Shown here: positions 27,531 to 35,796 of the stretch, piece by piece
Layout of the letters: each line of letters begins with the position of its first letter
How positions within the stretch are numbered: position 1 is the stretch's first letter
The notes under the pieces: model-generated
The model's database searches: none
The model's input: the letters and a program-made list of their open reading frames with translations, nothing else
Told to the model about the DNA's origin: nothing
Program-made: the position numbers and the translations under genes
Source of the DNA: Candidatus Paenibacillus intestinavium
GTDB taxonomy: Bacteria > Bacillota > Bacilli > Paenibacillales > Paenibacillaceae
Length of the DNA stretch: 42,807 nucleotides
Assembly (NCBI GenBank): GCA_019113605.1
Contig: DXHF01000228.1
Location: 1-42,807, forward strand
Direction: 5' to 3'

Positions 27531-28693
27531 AAAATTTGTTCCTCCTTCTGTTCATTTAGAAATTGCTCAATCTGTTCAACTATGCCTACTGCAGTACTTA
27601 CCATCATCCGATGTGCTTCATTGGCTTGCCCATGCTCTAGCTCACTAAGACCTGCATCCATTCCTATCCAAGCCGCAATCATATATGGACTAACTGGAAT
27701 GGGAATGCAAGTATTCAACATATTGATTAGCATTTGCAGGTTTGGATTATCTTTATTTTTTAATTGCTCCATAACTACTGAACTAGCAGGTATTCGTTGG
27801 ACTCGATCTGCCCATTTCATCTGGTTCTCATCATTTAACATAAATCTAATGAATTGCTGTATATGTTGACCACACACGGAAGCTAATGACTGATTTGGAA
27901 AGACGATACCAACGGATGATGACATCGAGGTGGATATTCTCCCATTTATGGTAGGCAGATTTCCAACACCTAGTCTTTTGCCCATTTTCCTTTCTAAGTA
28001 ATTAAAGATCCATTCCCCTGTTATAATCGCTCCTACTTTGCCTTCAATAAATTGTCCGAGCAAAGCCGTTGCTCCATCCAGGCTAACTAAATGCCCAACT
28101 TCCTTTTGGGACTGAACAAAGGATAATGCTGCTTTCATCTCCTGGGTATCAAGATCTGGTCTCCCATCTCTCATAGGCCACCCGGAAAACGAAGTAAGAT
28201 ATGGGATAAAGCTATAGGATTGCTTAAGATCCACGGCGATCGGAATAATATTTTGATCTTTTTCCTTATTGTCCAAAGCCACTATTTCCTCCCAAGAACT
28301 AGGCATCATGTCATAAAAATCTTTATTATAAAACAGGACCAAATGATTACCCGTAATAATAGGAACACCTACTTGTTCACCCTCATATTGCATCGATTGT
28401 AAAATATGCTCTGAAATAATATCGTTACAAAGTTCCTGCCGAACAATGGAATAACGACCTAGTTTCTTGTAAGATGACATATCCGAAGGTACAAATGCCA
28501 TATGAGGACCTTCGCCCGTTTCGTGGATATCCTTTATGCTTTCTCCAAGTTGTGCAATGCTCATCACTTCTAGTTTTATCCCAATACCATACTGTTCACT
28601 AAACGATTGGCATATGTCCTCAAGCACCTCAATCGACGTATCACCTTCACCGTTAAACTCATGCCAAATCGTTAACTCCCTTATCGTCTCCAT
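27527..28693 (-). CDS. sugar-binding protein (MalE-like) without a signal peptide
   Basis: 388-residue protein with the fold of family 1 solute-binding proteins: ELTIWHEFNGEGDTSIEVL, GVPIITGNHLVLFYNKDF, SSWEEIVAL, FIEGKVGAIITGEWIF and QHIQQFIRFMLNDENQMKWADRV. It starts directly at the mature domain and has neither signal peptide nor lipobox. AAGGAG lies 10 nt before the ATG, and the upstream gene ends 71 nt away, leaving no room for a leader. It is therefore predicted to be cytosolic, unlike transporter-associated relatives. There are no permease genes in this operon. It may bind or present a maltodextrin to biosynthetic enzymes, or be a domesticated relic. Role unknown. Confidence 0.85.
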   Translation of the reverse strand: METIRELTIWHEFNGEGDTSIEVLEDICQSFSEQYGIGIKLEVMSIAQLGESIKDIHETGEGPHMAFVPSDMSSYKKLGRYSIVRQELCNDIISEHILQSMQYEGEQVGVPIITGNHLVLFYNKDFYDMMPSSWEEIVALDNKEKDQNIIPIAVDLKQSYSFIPYLTSFSGWPMRDGRPDLDTQEMKAALSFVQSQKEVGHLVSLDGATALLGQFIEGKVGAIITGEWIFNYLERKMGKRLGVGNLPTINGRISTSMSSSVGIVFPNQSLASVCGQHIQQFIRFMLNDENQMKWADRVQRIPASSVVMEQLKNKDNPNLQMLINMLNTCIPIPVSPYMIAAWIGMDAGLSELEHGQANEAHRMMVSTAVGIVEQIEQFLNEQKEEQIL

Positions 28694-28764
28694 TGCCGTA
28701 TAGCTCCTTTCAGCTCATAACTATCTACCTTCCAGCAACATTTCGCACCATTATGTGCTAATGC

Positions 28765-29805
28765 TCATGCAGGTATAAAAACCGTCTTCACCGTTTCAAT
28801 ACGTTCTTCTTGTGATGATTTCCCTTGACTTAATAACTCTTCAATAGCATCTTCGTATTCACTCAACTTATAACGCTTAGTAACTAATCCATCCAATCGA
28901 TTCATATCGCCGGCTTGTTGTAGCGCCTCATGAAACATATGACGATATTCACCCGCTCCAATAATTTTAATTCCTTCTTGAATAAAAGAAGTAGGTGTAC
29001 AAGTGTAGCGGTATTGGGCATTGATACCAAATGGAACGATTCGCCCCCCTCTTTCAATCCAGCGTTCCGCAGTTTCTAATTGATTGCCGACAGTATCAAT
29101 TACGACATCAAATTTTCGTTCGCCTAACCATGAATTTACGGCAGCAATATCTAGTTGATCAGGTTTTACAGCTACATTAGCAATGGTTGAGGCTACACTT
29201 AATCGATAATCATTCAGTTCTGTAGCTGCAGTAAAGCTAGCCTGTTGTCGTGCTACCATCTGACATAATAATCCCATCGGCCCCGAACCTAACACGAGTA
29301 CATGATCATCTGGACGAACACCCGCCTCTCTAAAATTATGCAGCACGCATGCTAATGGCTCGATCATTACTGCGGTTTCCCAAGACATCTCATCAGGAAT
29401 ACGATGAATAAATTCCTCCTGCGTAACAAACCATTTCGCGAAGGTTCCATGAACATTCAAGCCCGATATAGACATCCCTCTACCATCTTCAGCAACACAT
29501 AAATGCGGCATATCCCGTAGACAAAATCGACATTGACCACAGCTTTTATTGGGATCAATAACAACCCGATCTCCGATATCTACTCTGGTAACGCTGCTCC
29601 CCTTTTCAACGACAATACCAACGGCTTCATGTCCTCGAATGACATCGTATACGCCAAGCTCCTTACCGGAGATGACTGCCAAATCTGTTCCGCAAATTCC
29701 CGTTAATTGAATATGAATTTTCACATCCCAAGGTGAAATGATTGCTGGTTCCTCCATATGTTGAAGCTCCAGCCTATTATTGCTCGTCCATATTAAAGCT
29801 TCCAT
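28765..29805 (-). CDS. zinc-dependent medium-chain dehydrogenase (polyol/sugar type)
   Basis: 346-residue MDR-family dehydrogenase. Catalytic zinc ligands are Cys38 (GICGTD) and His59-Glu60 (RGHEAVG). Structural zinc cysteines are 89, 92, 95 and 103. The NAD-binding motif is LVLGSGPMGLL near 170. Relatives oxidise sorbitol, threonine, galactitol phosphate or scyllo-inosamine (NeoA/BtrE), and a GutB-type member acts in azasugar synthesis. The start at 29805 follows GGGGAG. It is the second gene of the NRPS operon, 35 nt after the GH13 gene. Oxidation of a hydroxyl on a sugar or cyclitol intermediate is the likely step. Exact substrate unknown. Confidence 0.9.
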   Translation of the reverse strand: MEALIWTSNNRLELQHMEEPAIISPWDVKIHIQLTGICGTDLAVISGKELGVYDVIRGHEAVGIVVEKGSSVTRVDIGDRVVIDPNKSCGQCRFCLRDMPHLCVAEDGRGMSISGLNVHGTFAKWFVTQEEFIHRIPDEMSWETAVMIEPLACVLHNFREAGVRPDDHVLVLGSGPMGLLCQMVARQQASFTAATELNDYRLSVASTIANVAVKPDQLDIAAVNSWLGERKFDVVIDTVGNQLETAERWIERGGRIVPFGINAQYRYTCTPTSFIQEGIKIIGAGEYRHMFHEALQQAGDMNRLDGLVTKRYKLSEYEDAIEELLSQGKSSQEERIETVKTVFIPA

Positions 29806-29840
29806 ACTTACGCACTCCCCTGATCTAAAATAATGTTTTC

Positions 29841-31583
29841 TTACTTTATATTTCTGAGCAATCGAAAACCATGTCCCTCTAATCTAAGCGAAAGTGATTG
29901 GAATTCTGAATGTAGTTCTTCATCAGTCCACATATCTTGCCAATCGCCATCCACCTCCAAATTTAATAAATAGGCTTCCTCTGACGTATTCATAGCTACT
30001 ATAAATCTCTCTTCTTCATCCCAACGCATAAATGCTAGGCTGCGATCCCCAGTCAAGGCATGAAGAAATTTATATCCTCCATATCGTAAAGCTGGATAGG
30101 CCCTTCGAATGCTAATCAGCTTCTTATAATAACTGAATAGCTCTTCATTTTGATGGTCTTGATCCCATATCATGCAGCGTCGGTTATCTGGGTCATCACA
30201 GCCTTCCATTCCAATTTCATCACCATAATAAATAGAGGGGGCTCCATAATAGGTAAATTGAAACAAAACAGCGAGCTTTAACCGATCTACGTTCCCTTCA
30301 CATAGAGTTAGAAACCGTGCAGTATCATGGCTACCAAGTAGCTGGAAGGAAGCTTCTATAACCTGTAAGGGATAACTCACCAGCTGTGCACTAACTATAT
30401 CCGCAAATGCTTTACTATCTATGCTGCGATGAGCAAAAAACTGCATGACGCCATAGCGAATGGGGTAATCCATAACAGCATCCAATTGATCACCTTGCAG
30501 CCAAGCCATTGCATCATGCATTATTTCACCGACTATATAGATGTCTTGCTTAACTGCTTTAACGCTATCTCTAAACTGACGCCAAAATCGATGATCCACT
30601 TCATTGGCAACATCAAGTCGATACCCGTCGATATTACAGCTATTTAGCCAATACAAAGATATATTAACTAAATATTCACATAATTCTGGATTTTTCGTAT
30701 TGAATTTAGGTAGCATATGCTCAAATCCAAAAGTCTCATATCGTTTTCCACTATCACCATGAGCCACTGACCAATCCTTCACAAGAAACCAATCTGCATA
30801 TCTAGAAGCTGATCCTTTCTCAATAAAATCTATAAACGGTGGAAAGTTACCTCCACTATGATTAAAAACAATGTCCAGTAGCACACGAATACCGCGTTGA
30901 TGACAAGCTTCAACTAACTCCTTCAATATGTCTATAGTCCCAAAACATTTGTCGACAGCATAATAGTCCGACGTATCATACTTATGGTTAGAATCTGCTT
31001 GGAAAATAGGTGTGAAATAAATAGCATTAATACCAAGCTCCACCAAGTAATCCAAATGATTCATAACCCCTTGCAGATCACCACCAAAAAAATTTGTTTT
31101 TGTAGAGACTGTTCCCCATTCTTGAGTATTCTCAGGTGAAATTAAAGGATTTCCATTCGCAAATCGATCGGGAAATATTTGATAAAAAATAGTATCTTTG
31201 ACCCATGATGGAGGACAGATCCAATCCGCGTCATTCACGTATGGATATTCGAAATTACCAAAATCATAGGGAGCTGCATTCTCTTGACACCAGCGTTCTG
31301 CATAATAAATAATTTCTGAACCTGACTGCACAATAAAGCGATAACTTAGCCTGCCAAAGAGTGGTTTAAGTTTGACCTCCCAATAATCAAAGCGTTCATC
31401 AGCAAGATGTTTATACATATCAATTTTGGTTTCGGTCCTATACCAATCATATTTATCTCCATAGCTAACCTGTACTTTTTCTACATCATTCTTCATCGTT
31501 CGAAGCCGCAAAAAAATCGTATCCTGATTATACAAGAAGGCCCAATTTTGCTTATGCCTATGATATAATGCCTCAATATTCAC
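29841..31583 (-). CDS. cytosolic GH13 cyclomaltodextrinase-like enzyme, first gene of the NRPS operon
   Basis: 580-residue paralogue of the GH13 genes at 14079, 16778 and 37269, and the most divergent of the four. It has the CBM34-like N-terminus and GH13 motifs DIVFNH, nucleophile in [11 protein letters not shown], acid in IVGEIMHDA and LLGSHDTAR, so it should be active. No signal peptide. The start chosen is a GTG at 31583 (reading MNIEALYHR like the paralogues), with GAGGTGG upstream. A TTG eight codons earlier lies against the T tract of the leader terminator. It is preceded by leader module 4. It may trim or supply malto-oligosaccharides for the biosynthetic pathway, or confer resistance to a sugar mimic. 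Confidence 0.9.
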   Translation of the reverse strand: MNIEALYHRHKQNWAFLYNQDTIFLRLRTMKNDVEKVQVSYGDKYDWYRTETKIDMYKHLADERFDYWEVKLKPLFGRLSYRFIVQSGSEIIYYAERWCQENAAPYDFGNFEYPYVNDADWICPPSWVKDTIFYQIFPDRFANGNPLISPENTQEWGTVSTKTNFFGGDLQGVMNHLDYLVELGINAIYFTPIFQADSNHKYDTSDYYAVDKCFGTIDILKELVEACHQRGIRVLLDIVFNHSGGNFPPFIDFIEKGSASRYADWFLVKDWSVAHGDSGKRYETFGFEHMLPKFNTKNPELCEYLVNISLYWLNSCNIDGYRLDVANEVDHRFWRQFRDSVKAVKQDIYIVGEIMHDAMAWLQGDQLDAVMDYPIRYGVMQFFAHRSIDSKAFADIVSAQLVSYPLQVIEASFQLLGSHDTARFLTLCEGNVDRLKLAVLFQFTYYGAPSIYYGDEIGMEGCDDPDNRRCMIWDQDHQNEELFSYYKKLISIRRAYPALRYGGYKFLHALTGDRSLAFMRWDEEERFIVAMNTSEEAYLLNLEVDGDWQDMWTDEELHSEFQSLSLRLEGHGFRLLRNIK

Positions 31584-31605
31584 TTTTCCCACCTCTTTTT
31601 CAGAC

Positions 31606-31703
31606 AAAAAAAAGGTACAACATCGCCTTAGACGAGGTTGTACCTTTCAGTAGCATTGCCTTCATTTGCAGTTGAGTGTATCACCTCATTTTCGATTAAT
31701 CAA
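31606..31703 (-). promoter_or_regulatory. promoter-leader-terminator module 4, controlling the NRPS operon
   Basis: Minus strand: -35 TTGATT (31698-31703), 17 bp, TGA-TACACT (-10 at 31675-31680). AAGGCAATG (31654-31662) starts 12 nt after the -10 box. The terminator stem has arms CGAGGTTGTACC (31633-31644 as read on the plus strand) and GGTACAACATCG (31614-31625), with one mismatch, followed by eight T (31606-31613). The lower stem reads GGTAC/GTACC instead of GGATTC/GAATCC, a covarying change that preserves pairing. Confidence 0.8.
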
Positions 31704-31740
31704 CATAAAAATAGGGATTTTATAAAAAAAATAATAATTA

Positions 31741-31770
31741 TTGACATAATTGCAATTACTCGTTTACAAT
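31741..31770 (+). promoter_or_regulatory. promoter of the CGTase gene
   Basis: TTGACA (31741-31746), 18-bp spacer, TACAAT (31765-31770). It lies divergent from module 4. The transcript would start near 31777 and carry a leader of about 225 nt before the CGTase start. Confidence 0.7.
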
Positions 31771-31847
31771 TATTTTTAACTACACACAAGCTATCCAAAT
31801 ATAAGGGCTATGCCTTTTTGAACTGACATTAGATTTGTTAGTTTAAA

Positions 31848-31896
31848 AACAACCCCGGGATCTCTTTCTTAGAGAATTCCGGGGTTGTTTGTTTTG
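31848..31896 (+). promoter_or_regulatory. terminator-like hairpin in the CGTase leader
   Basis: Perfect 11-bp arms AACAACCCCGG (31848-31858) and CCGGGGTTGTT (31879-31889), with an inner TCTCT/AGAGA stem, are followed by TTTGTTTT. No plus-strand gene lies upstream, so it falls between the CGTase promoter and its gene and is a probable attenuator. Its sequence differs from the four GH13 leader modules. A 13-nt palindrome TTGGTTCAACCAA lies at about 31969-31981, just upstream of the ribosome binding site. Confidence 0.6.
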
Positions 31897-32001
31897 GAGG
31901 AGCGATTGAGGGGGTGGGAAGTTCTAATTCAAGAGGCTGTCATGATTGGTAATCTTTCAGGGAAAGTTGGTTCAACCAAATTGAAAGGTGGATGATTATT
32001 A

Positions 32002-34152
32002 ATGACTATTCGTACTTCGAGATTTATTATTCAATTACTTCTTGTCGCTGTTCTTATGATTGGACTACTACTACCTGTCTCTCCAGAATCTACTGCATTT
32101 GCTGCACCTGATACCTCTGTTACCAACAAGCAAAACTTCTCTACAGATGTCATATATCAAATTGTTACGGATCGATTTGTTGACGGAAATACGGCCAACA
32201 ATCCAACCGGCACTGCATTTTCTTCTGGTTGCACTAATTTACGAGTATACTGTGGCGGTGACTGGGCCGGTATTACATCAAAAATTAATGATAACTACTT
32301 TTCCGATATGGGCATTACCGCACTTTGGATATCTCAACCTGTTGAAAACATCTATTCTGTCATCAATTATTCTGGAGTGAATAACACTGCATATCATGGG
32401 TATTGGGCACGTGATTTCAAGAAGACTAATCCGGCCTTCGGAAGCATGAGTGATTTCCAAACTCTTATTAATACGGCACATGGGAAAAACATTAAAATTA
32501 TTATTGATTTTGCACCTAATCACACTTCCCCTGCTTCCGAAACAGAACCAACTTTTGCTGATAACGGCAGACTTTTCAACAATGGTACTCTTCTTGGTGG
32601 TTATACCAATGATACGAATAAATTGTTTCATCACAATGGTGGGACAAGTTTCTCCTCAACTGAAGATGGTATTTACAGAAATTTATATGACCTTGCAGAT
32701 ATTAATCATAATAACAATACTATTGATACTTACTTCAAAGATTCGATCAAACTTTGGCTCGATATGGGAATCGATGGTATTCGTGTTGATGCCGTTAAGC
32801 ATATGCCTTTCGGATGGCAAAAGAGCTGGATGTCCTACATCCATAGTTATAAGCCAGTCTTTACATTCGGAGAATGGTTCCTTGGTGTCAACGAAATAAG
32901 TGCTGAAAATTACAGCTTTGCTAATGAAACAGGCATGAGCCTGCTTGACTTCGAATTCGGTCAAAAAGTCCGTCAAGTTTTCCGTGATAATACAGCTACA
33001 ATGTATGGTTTGGACAGTATGCTAACAGGTACAGCTGCAGGCTACACACAAGTTGCAGATCAAGTAACTTTTATCGACAATCATGATATGGATCGTTTCC
33101 AAGCAACTGGCGCTTCCAATCGTAAATTAGAACAAGCCCTTGCTTTCACTTTAACTTCTCGTGGTGTTCCAGCAATATATTATGGAACTGAGCAGTATAT
33201 GACAGGTAACGGTGATCCAGGTAATCGTGGGAAAATGACTTCATTCAGTAAAACAACAACAGCATATAATGTCATTAAGAAGCTTGCCCCATTACGTAAA
33301 TCTAATCCTGCTATTGCTTATGGGACAACGCAACAACGTTGGATTAATAACGATGTCTATATCTATGAACGTAAATTCGGAAATAATGTAGCTGTCGTTG
33401 CTGTTAATCGTGGATCTACTAGTGCATCTATTAGTAGTCTAAGTACTTCTCTACCAGCAGGTACCTACACAGATGTACTTGGTGGTCTTCTAAGTGGAAA
33501 TAGTATCACTGCTTCTAGTGCTGGTGCAGTAACTACATTCAGTCTTGCTGCTGGGGCTGTTGGTGTATGGCAGTATACAGCTACTTCTGCTCCACTCATC
33601 GGTAATATCGGACCGGATATGGGTAAAGCAGGAAATACTGTTACTATTGATGGACGCGGCTTCGGAACGACGAAGGGTACTGTTTACTTTGGTACAACCG
33701 CTGTAACGGGTACAAGCATTACTTCATGGGAAGATACACAAATTAAAGTAGTAGTGCCCAACATTACAGCAGGTAAGTATAATGTGAAAATTCGTACATC
33801 CACTGCAGTCGATAGTAATAGCTATGCTAACTATAATATTCTAACAGGTAATCAAGTTACCGTTAGATTCGTAGTGAACAACGCAACAACTACGTTAGGC
33901 CAAAGTGTATACCTTACAGGTAGTGTTGCGGAACTAGGTAATTGGGATACAAGTAAAGCAATTGGTCCAATGTACAATCAAGTAATTAATGCCTATCCAA
34001 CTTGGTATTACGACGTTAGTGTTCCAGCAAATACAACGATAGAGTATAAATACTTCAAAAAAGCAGGTTCAACTATTACTTGGCAAAGTGGAAGTAATAG
34101 TACCATTGTTACCCCTGCAAGCGGCGTAACTACTGTTACGATCGGCTTCTAA
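32002..34152 (+). CDS. cgt: cyclodextrin glucanotransferase (CGTase), secreted
   Basis: 716-residue extracellular enzyme that turns starch into cyclodextrins. The signal peptide ends near FAA-PDTSV (residue 35). The mature protein matches the classic five-domain CGTase: GH13 barrel with [11 protein letters not shown], nucleophile in [14 protein letters not shown], acid in FTFGEWFLG and [10 protein letters not shown], then domain C, a TIG/IPT domain (about 565-635) and a C-terminal CBM20 starch-binding domain (about 640-716). The tyrosine of [16 protein letters not shown] is the central aromatic residue favouring cyclisation. The ATG at 32002 follows AAAGGTGG. It is divergent from the NRPS operon and would feed the cytosolic cyclomaltodextrinases. 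Its own leader hairpin may regulate it. Confidence 0.96.
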   Translation: MTIRTSRFIIQLLLVAVLMIGLLLPVSPESTAFAAPDTSVTNKQNFSTDVIYQIVTDRFVDGNTANNPTGTAFSSGCTNLRVYCGGDWAGITSKINDNYFSDMGITALWISQPVENIYSVINYSGVNNTAYHGYWARDFKKTNPAFGSMSDFQTLINTAHGKNIKIIIDFAPNHTSPASETEPTFADNGRLFNNGTLLGGYTNDTNKLFHHNGGTSFSSTEDGIYRNLYDLADINHNNNTIDTYFKDSIKLWLDMGIDGIRVDAVKHMPFGWQKSWMSYIHSYKPVFTFGEWFLGVNEISAENYSFANETGMSLLDFEFGQKVRQVFRDNTATMYGLDSMLTGTAAGYTQVADQVTFIDNHDMDRFQATGASNRKLEQALAFTLTSRGVPAIYYGTEQYMTGNGDPGNRGKMTSFSKTTTAYNVIKKLAPLRKSNPAIAYGTTQQRWINNDVYIYERKFGNNVAVVAVNRGSTSASISSLSTSLPAGTYTDVLGGLLSGNSITASSAGAVTTFSLAAGAVGVWQYTATSAPLIGNIGPDMGKAGNTVTIDGRGFGTTKGTVYFGTTAVTGTSITSWEDTQIKVVVPNITAGKYNVKIRTSTAVDSNSYANYNILTGNQVTVRFVVNNATTTLGQSVYLTGSVAELGNWDTSKAIGPMYNQVINAYPTWYYDVSVPANTTIEYKYFKKAGSTITWQSGSNSTIVTPASGVTTVTIGF

Positions 34153-34187
34153 TTTCGCTTTCTTCATTGTATCGCCTTGCTAGATTC

Positions 34188-34240
34188 AAAGCCCACAAGC
34201 TTATCGCCTTTAATAAAGCGATATGTTTGTGGGCTTTCTT
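34188..34240 (+). terminator. CGTase terminator
   Basis: AAAGCCCACAA (34188-34198) pairs with TTGTGGGCTTT (34227-34237); an inner ATCGC/GCGAT stem adds stability and T residues follow. It lies between convergent genes and is probably bidirectional. Confidence 0.85.
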
Positions 34241-34257
34241 CATTAATCATTTAACAT

Positions 34258-34509
34258 TTAGTTAACTATAAAAAGGGTAATTACCAAAATAATTAAGACT
34301 AACAAGCCGATAATTAAACCTGCATGTCCGTAATCATTATCTGTAGTTATTCCTAATAAAAAAGCGATTAATGCATCAATAGCAGATATACTAATTAGAA
34401 TAACTGATTGCGTTATAAAACCTATGATGTACATATGTATGGCAATAATCCCTAATATGAGCGCTACAATACCTTTATGAGCTAAATTCCTCTTGTTCTC
34501 CATCTCCAT
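34258..34509 (-). CDS. small membrane protein of unknown function
   Basis: 83-residue protein beginning MEMENKRNLAHKG, with three predicted membrane segments (IVALILGIIAIHMYIIGFI, a middle segment around VILISISAIDALIAFLLGI, and LIIGLLVLIILVITLFIV) and short loops. I do not recognise the family. The start at 34509 is chosen because GGGAGAG lies just upstream; a second ATG two codons on is equally possible. It lies between the CGTase terminator and the LacI-type gene on the opposite strand. No function can be inferred. Confidence 0.6.
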   Translation of the reverse strand: MEMENKRNLAHKGIVALILGIIAIHMYIIGFITQSVILISISAIDALIAFLLGITTDNDYGHAGLIIGLLVLIILVITLFIVN

Positions 34510-34641
34510 ATCTCTCCCATCTATTATGTAGAGGTAATATTTATCTGAGACTTTCCCCTGATGTACCATATCATTACACTGAAAGACGTATTTAGAAACC
34601 TTATTGTTGCATAATTTTTCCTATTACTTTCGAAATAACTG

Positions 34642-34688
34642 TAGACAAAGCTGTAATCTTTATGCAATAATTACTTAAACGATTAAGT
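34642..34688 (+). promoter_or_regulatory. promoter and operator of the first LacI-type regulator
   Basis: TAGACA (34642-34647), 18 bp, extended -10 TGC-AATAAT (34666-34671). The near-perfect palindrome ACTTAAACGATTAAGT (34673-34688) covers the expected start site. The same palindrome, perfect, recurs at 35708-35723 before the MFS gene. Autorepression by the LacI-type protein is the simplest reading. Confidence 0.7.
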
Positions 34689-34768
34689 TACTTTATTATG
34701 CTTCCGATGTACTTTCATCTCAGAGAGGTTACATCGTGACGTCGATGAAAACTGTTAGGAGGATGACG

Positions 34769-35686
34769 ATGAAGAAAGCGACTTTGAAAGATATAGCTAA
34801 CTTAGCACAAGTCTCTGTCGCCACTGTAAGCTATGTACTTAACAACGTAAGCACTCAGACTATTCCAGAGGAAACTCGTTGCAGAGTGTTAGAAGCCTCT
34901 AAAGAACTACAATACATTCCTAATCTCGCTGCGAGATCTCTTGTCATGCAGAAAACAGGACTTATAGGCATTCTCGTTAATCGAGCTAACAATGAAGGTT
35001 ATTGGAAGAAGTTTCGTTACGCAGCCCTTATTGAGTATTTGGAACGCAACCTTACAGAACGAGGTTATCATGTTGTTCTTTCTAGTATCGATGCATCTGC
35101 ACCCAGATTAGACATTATTTCCGAACGAAAACTTGATGGTGTATTTCTTATTGATGTTCGATCAGATACTTTCCACCATATTTCACGCTTATTTTCAGTA
35201 GGCGTACCATTGATTGTAATTGACAGCCTAATTGATGATTCATTGTTTTATAAAGTTGTCGATGATTACGAGCAATTGTTGACGAAGCATATAACTACTC
35301 CCACCTCATCTAATCATTACTTAATTGTTGATGATTTTAACAATATCGAACTAGTTTCTTCTATTAAAAAGGTTTCTGCTCTCGCTATTGAGGATATTCA
35401 CGTCATGAGCAACGAGCAAGAGCTTCGACTTTTTCTTAATAGGCAAAAAGGACGCTCGGGTATTATTATTAACGAATATATTAGTGTGCTAGCCGCAAAA
35501 TATACCGATCCATCTACTTTAACGGTAATCTGCAATGCTGGTTGCCCTGACATCGTCCCCACGCAAGCAAAGTTATTCACTTATGGAGAACAGAAATACG
35601 AGGTTACTCTTGAGCTTATGCTAAAGTTAATGAATAATCCCTTATCTGGTTCTTCTAATAAATACATTAAAATTCAAGCAGAGTAA
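34769..35686 (+). CDS. LacI-family transcriptional regulator 1
   Basis: 305-residue repressor. The N-terminal helix-turn-helix and hinge (1-60: KATLKDIANLAQVSVATVSY, then LAARSLVM) is typical of LacI/GalR, followed by a somewhat short, divergent sugar-binding domain (60-305). The C-terminal domain lacks the usual GFDD-like motif, so the ligand may be atypical. The start at 34769 has AGGAGG 6 nt upstream; the longer frame begins before that site. Matching CG-centred palindromes lie at its own promoter and upstream of the next gene, an MFS exporter, so it likely controls both. No such palindrome was seen at the GH13 leader modules. Confidence 0.88.
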   Translation: MKKATLKDIANLAQVSVATVSYVLNNVSTQTIPEETRCRVLEASKELQYIPNLAARSLVMQKTGLIGILVNRANNEGYWKKFRYAALIEYLERNLTERGYHVVLSSIDASAPRLDIISERKLDGVFLIDVRSDTFHHISRLFSVGVPLIVIDSLIDDSLFYKVVDDYEQLLTKHITTPTSSNHYLIVDDFNNIELVSSIKKVSALAIEDIHVMSNEQELRLFLNRQKGRSGIIINEYISVLAAKYTDPSTLTVICNAGCPDIVPTQAKLFTYGEQKYEVTLELMLKLMNNPLSGSSNKYIKIQAE

Positions 35687-35707
35687 TTAACTCTGTTCTC
35701 CACATCA

Positions 35708-35723
35708 ACTTAAACGTTTAAGT
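35708..35723. promoter_or_regulatory. operator upstream of the MFS gene
   Basis: ACTTAAACGTTTAAGT is a perfect 16-bp palindrome with the central CG typical of LacI-family operators. It differs by one base from the site at 34673-34688. It lies about 74 nt before the MFS start and 21 nt after the regulator gene. Confidence 0.75.
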
Positions 35724-35796
35724 CAAACGAAGAACATGTAACAATAGATTCGATGGATTAACCTCTTCTAATTTCAACTATAAAGGAGAATGACTA

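Noticed and set aside
28700-28764. Imperfect hairpin (GCAC/GTGC core) between the dehydrogenase and binding-protein genes
   Set aside because: No T tract follows, so it is unlikely to terminate the operon; it may only affect mRNA stability.
32278-32976. Several frames overlapping the CGTase gene
   Set aside because: The CGTase frame is full length and matches the family throughout; the others lack ribosome binding sites and known motifs.
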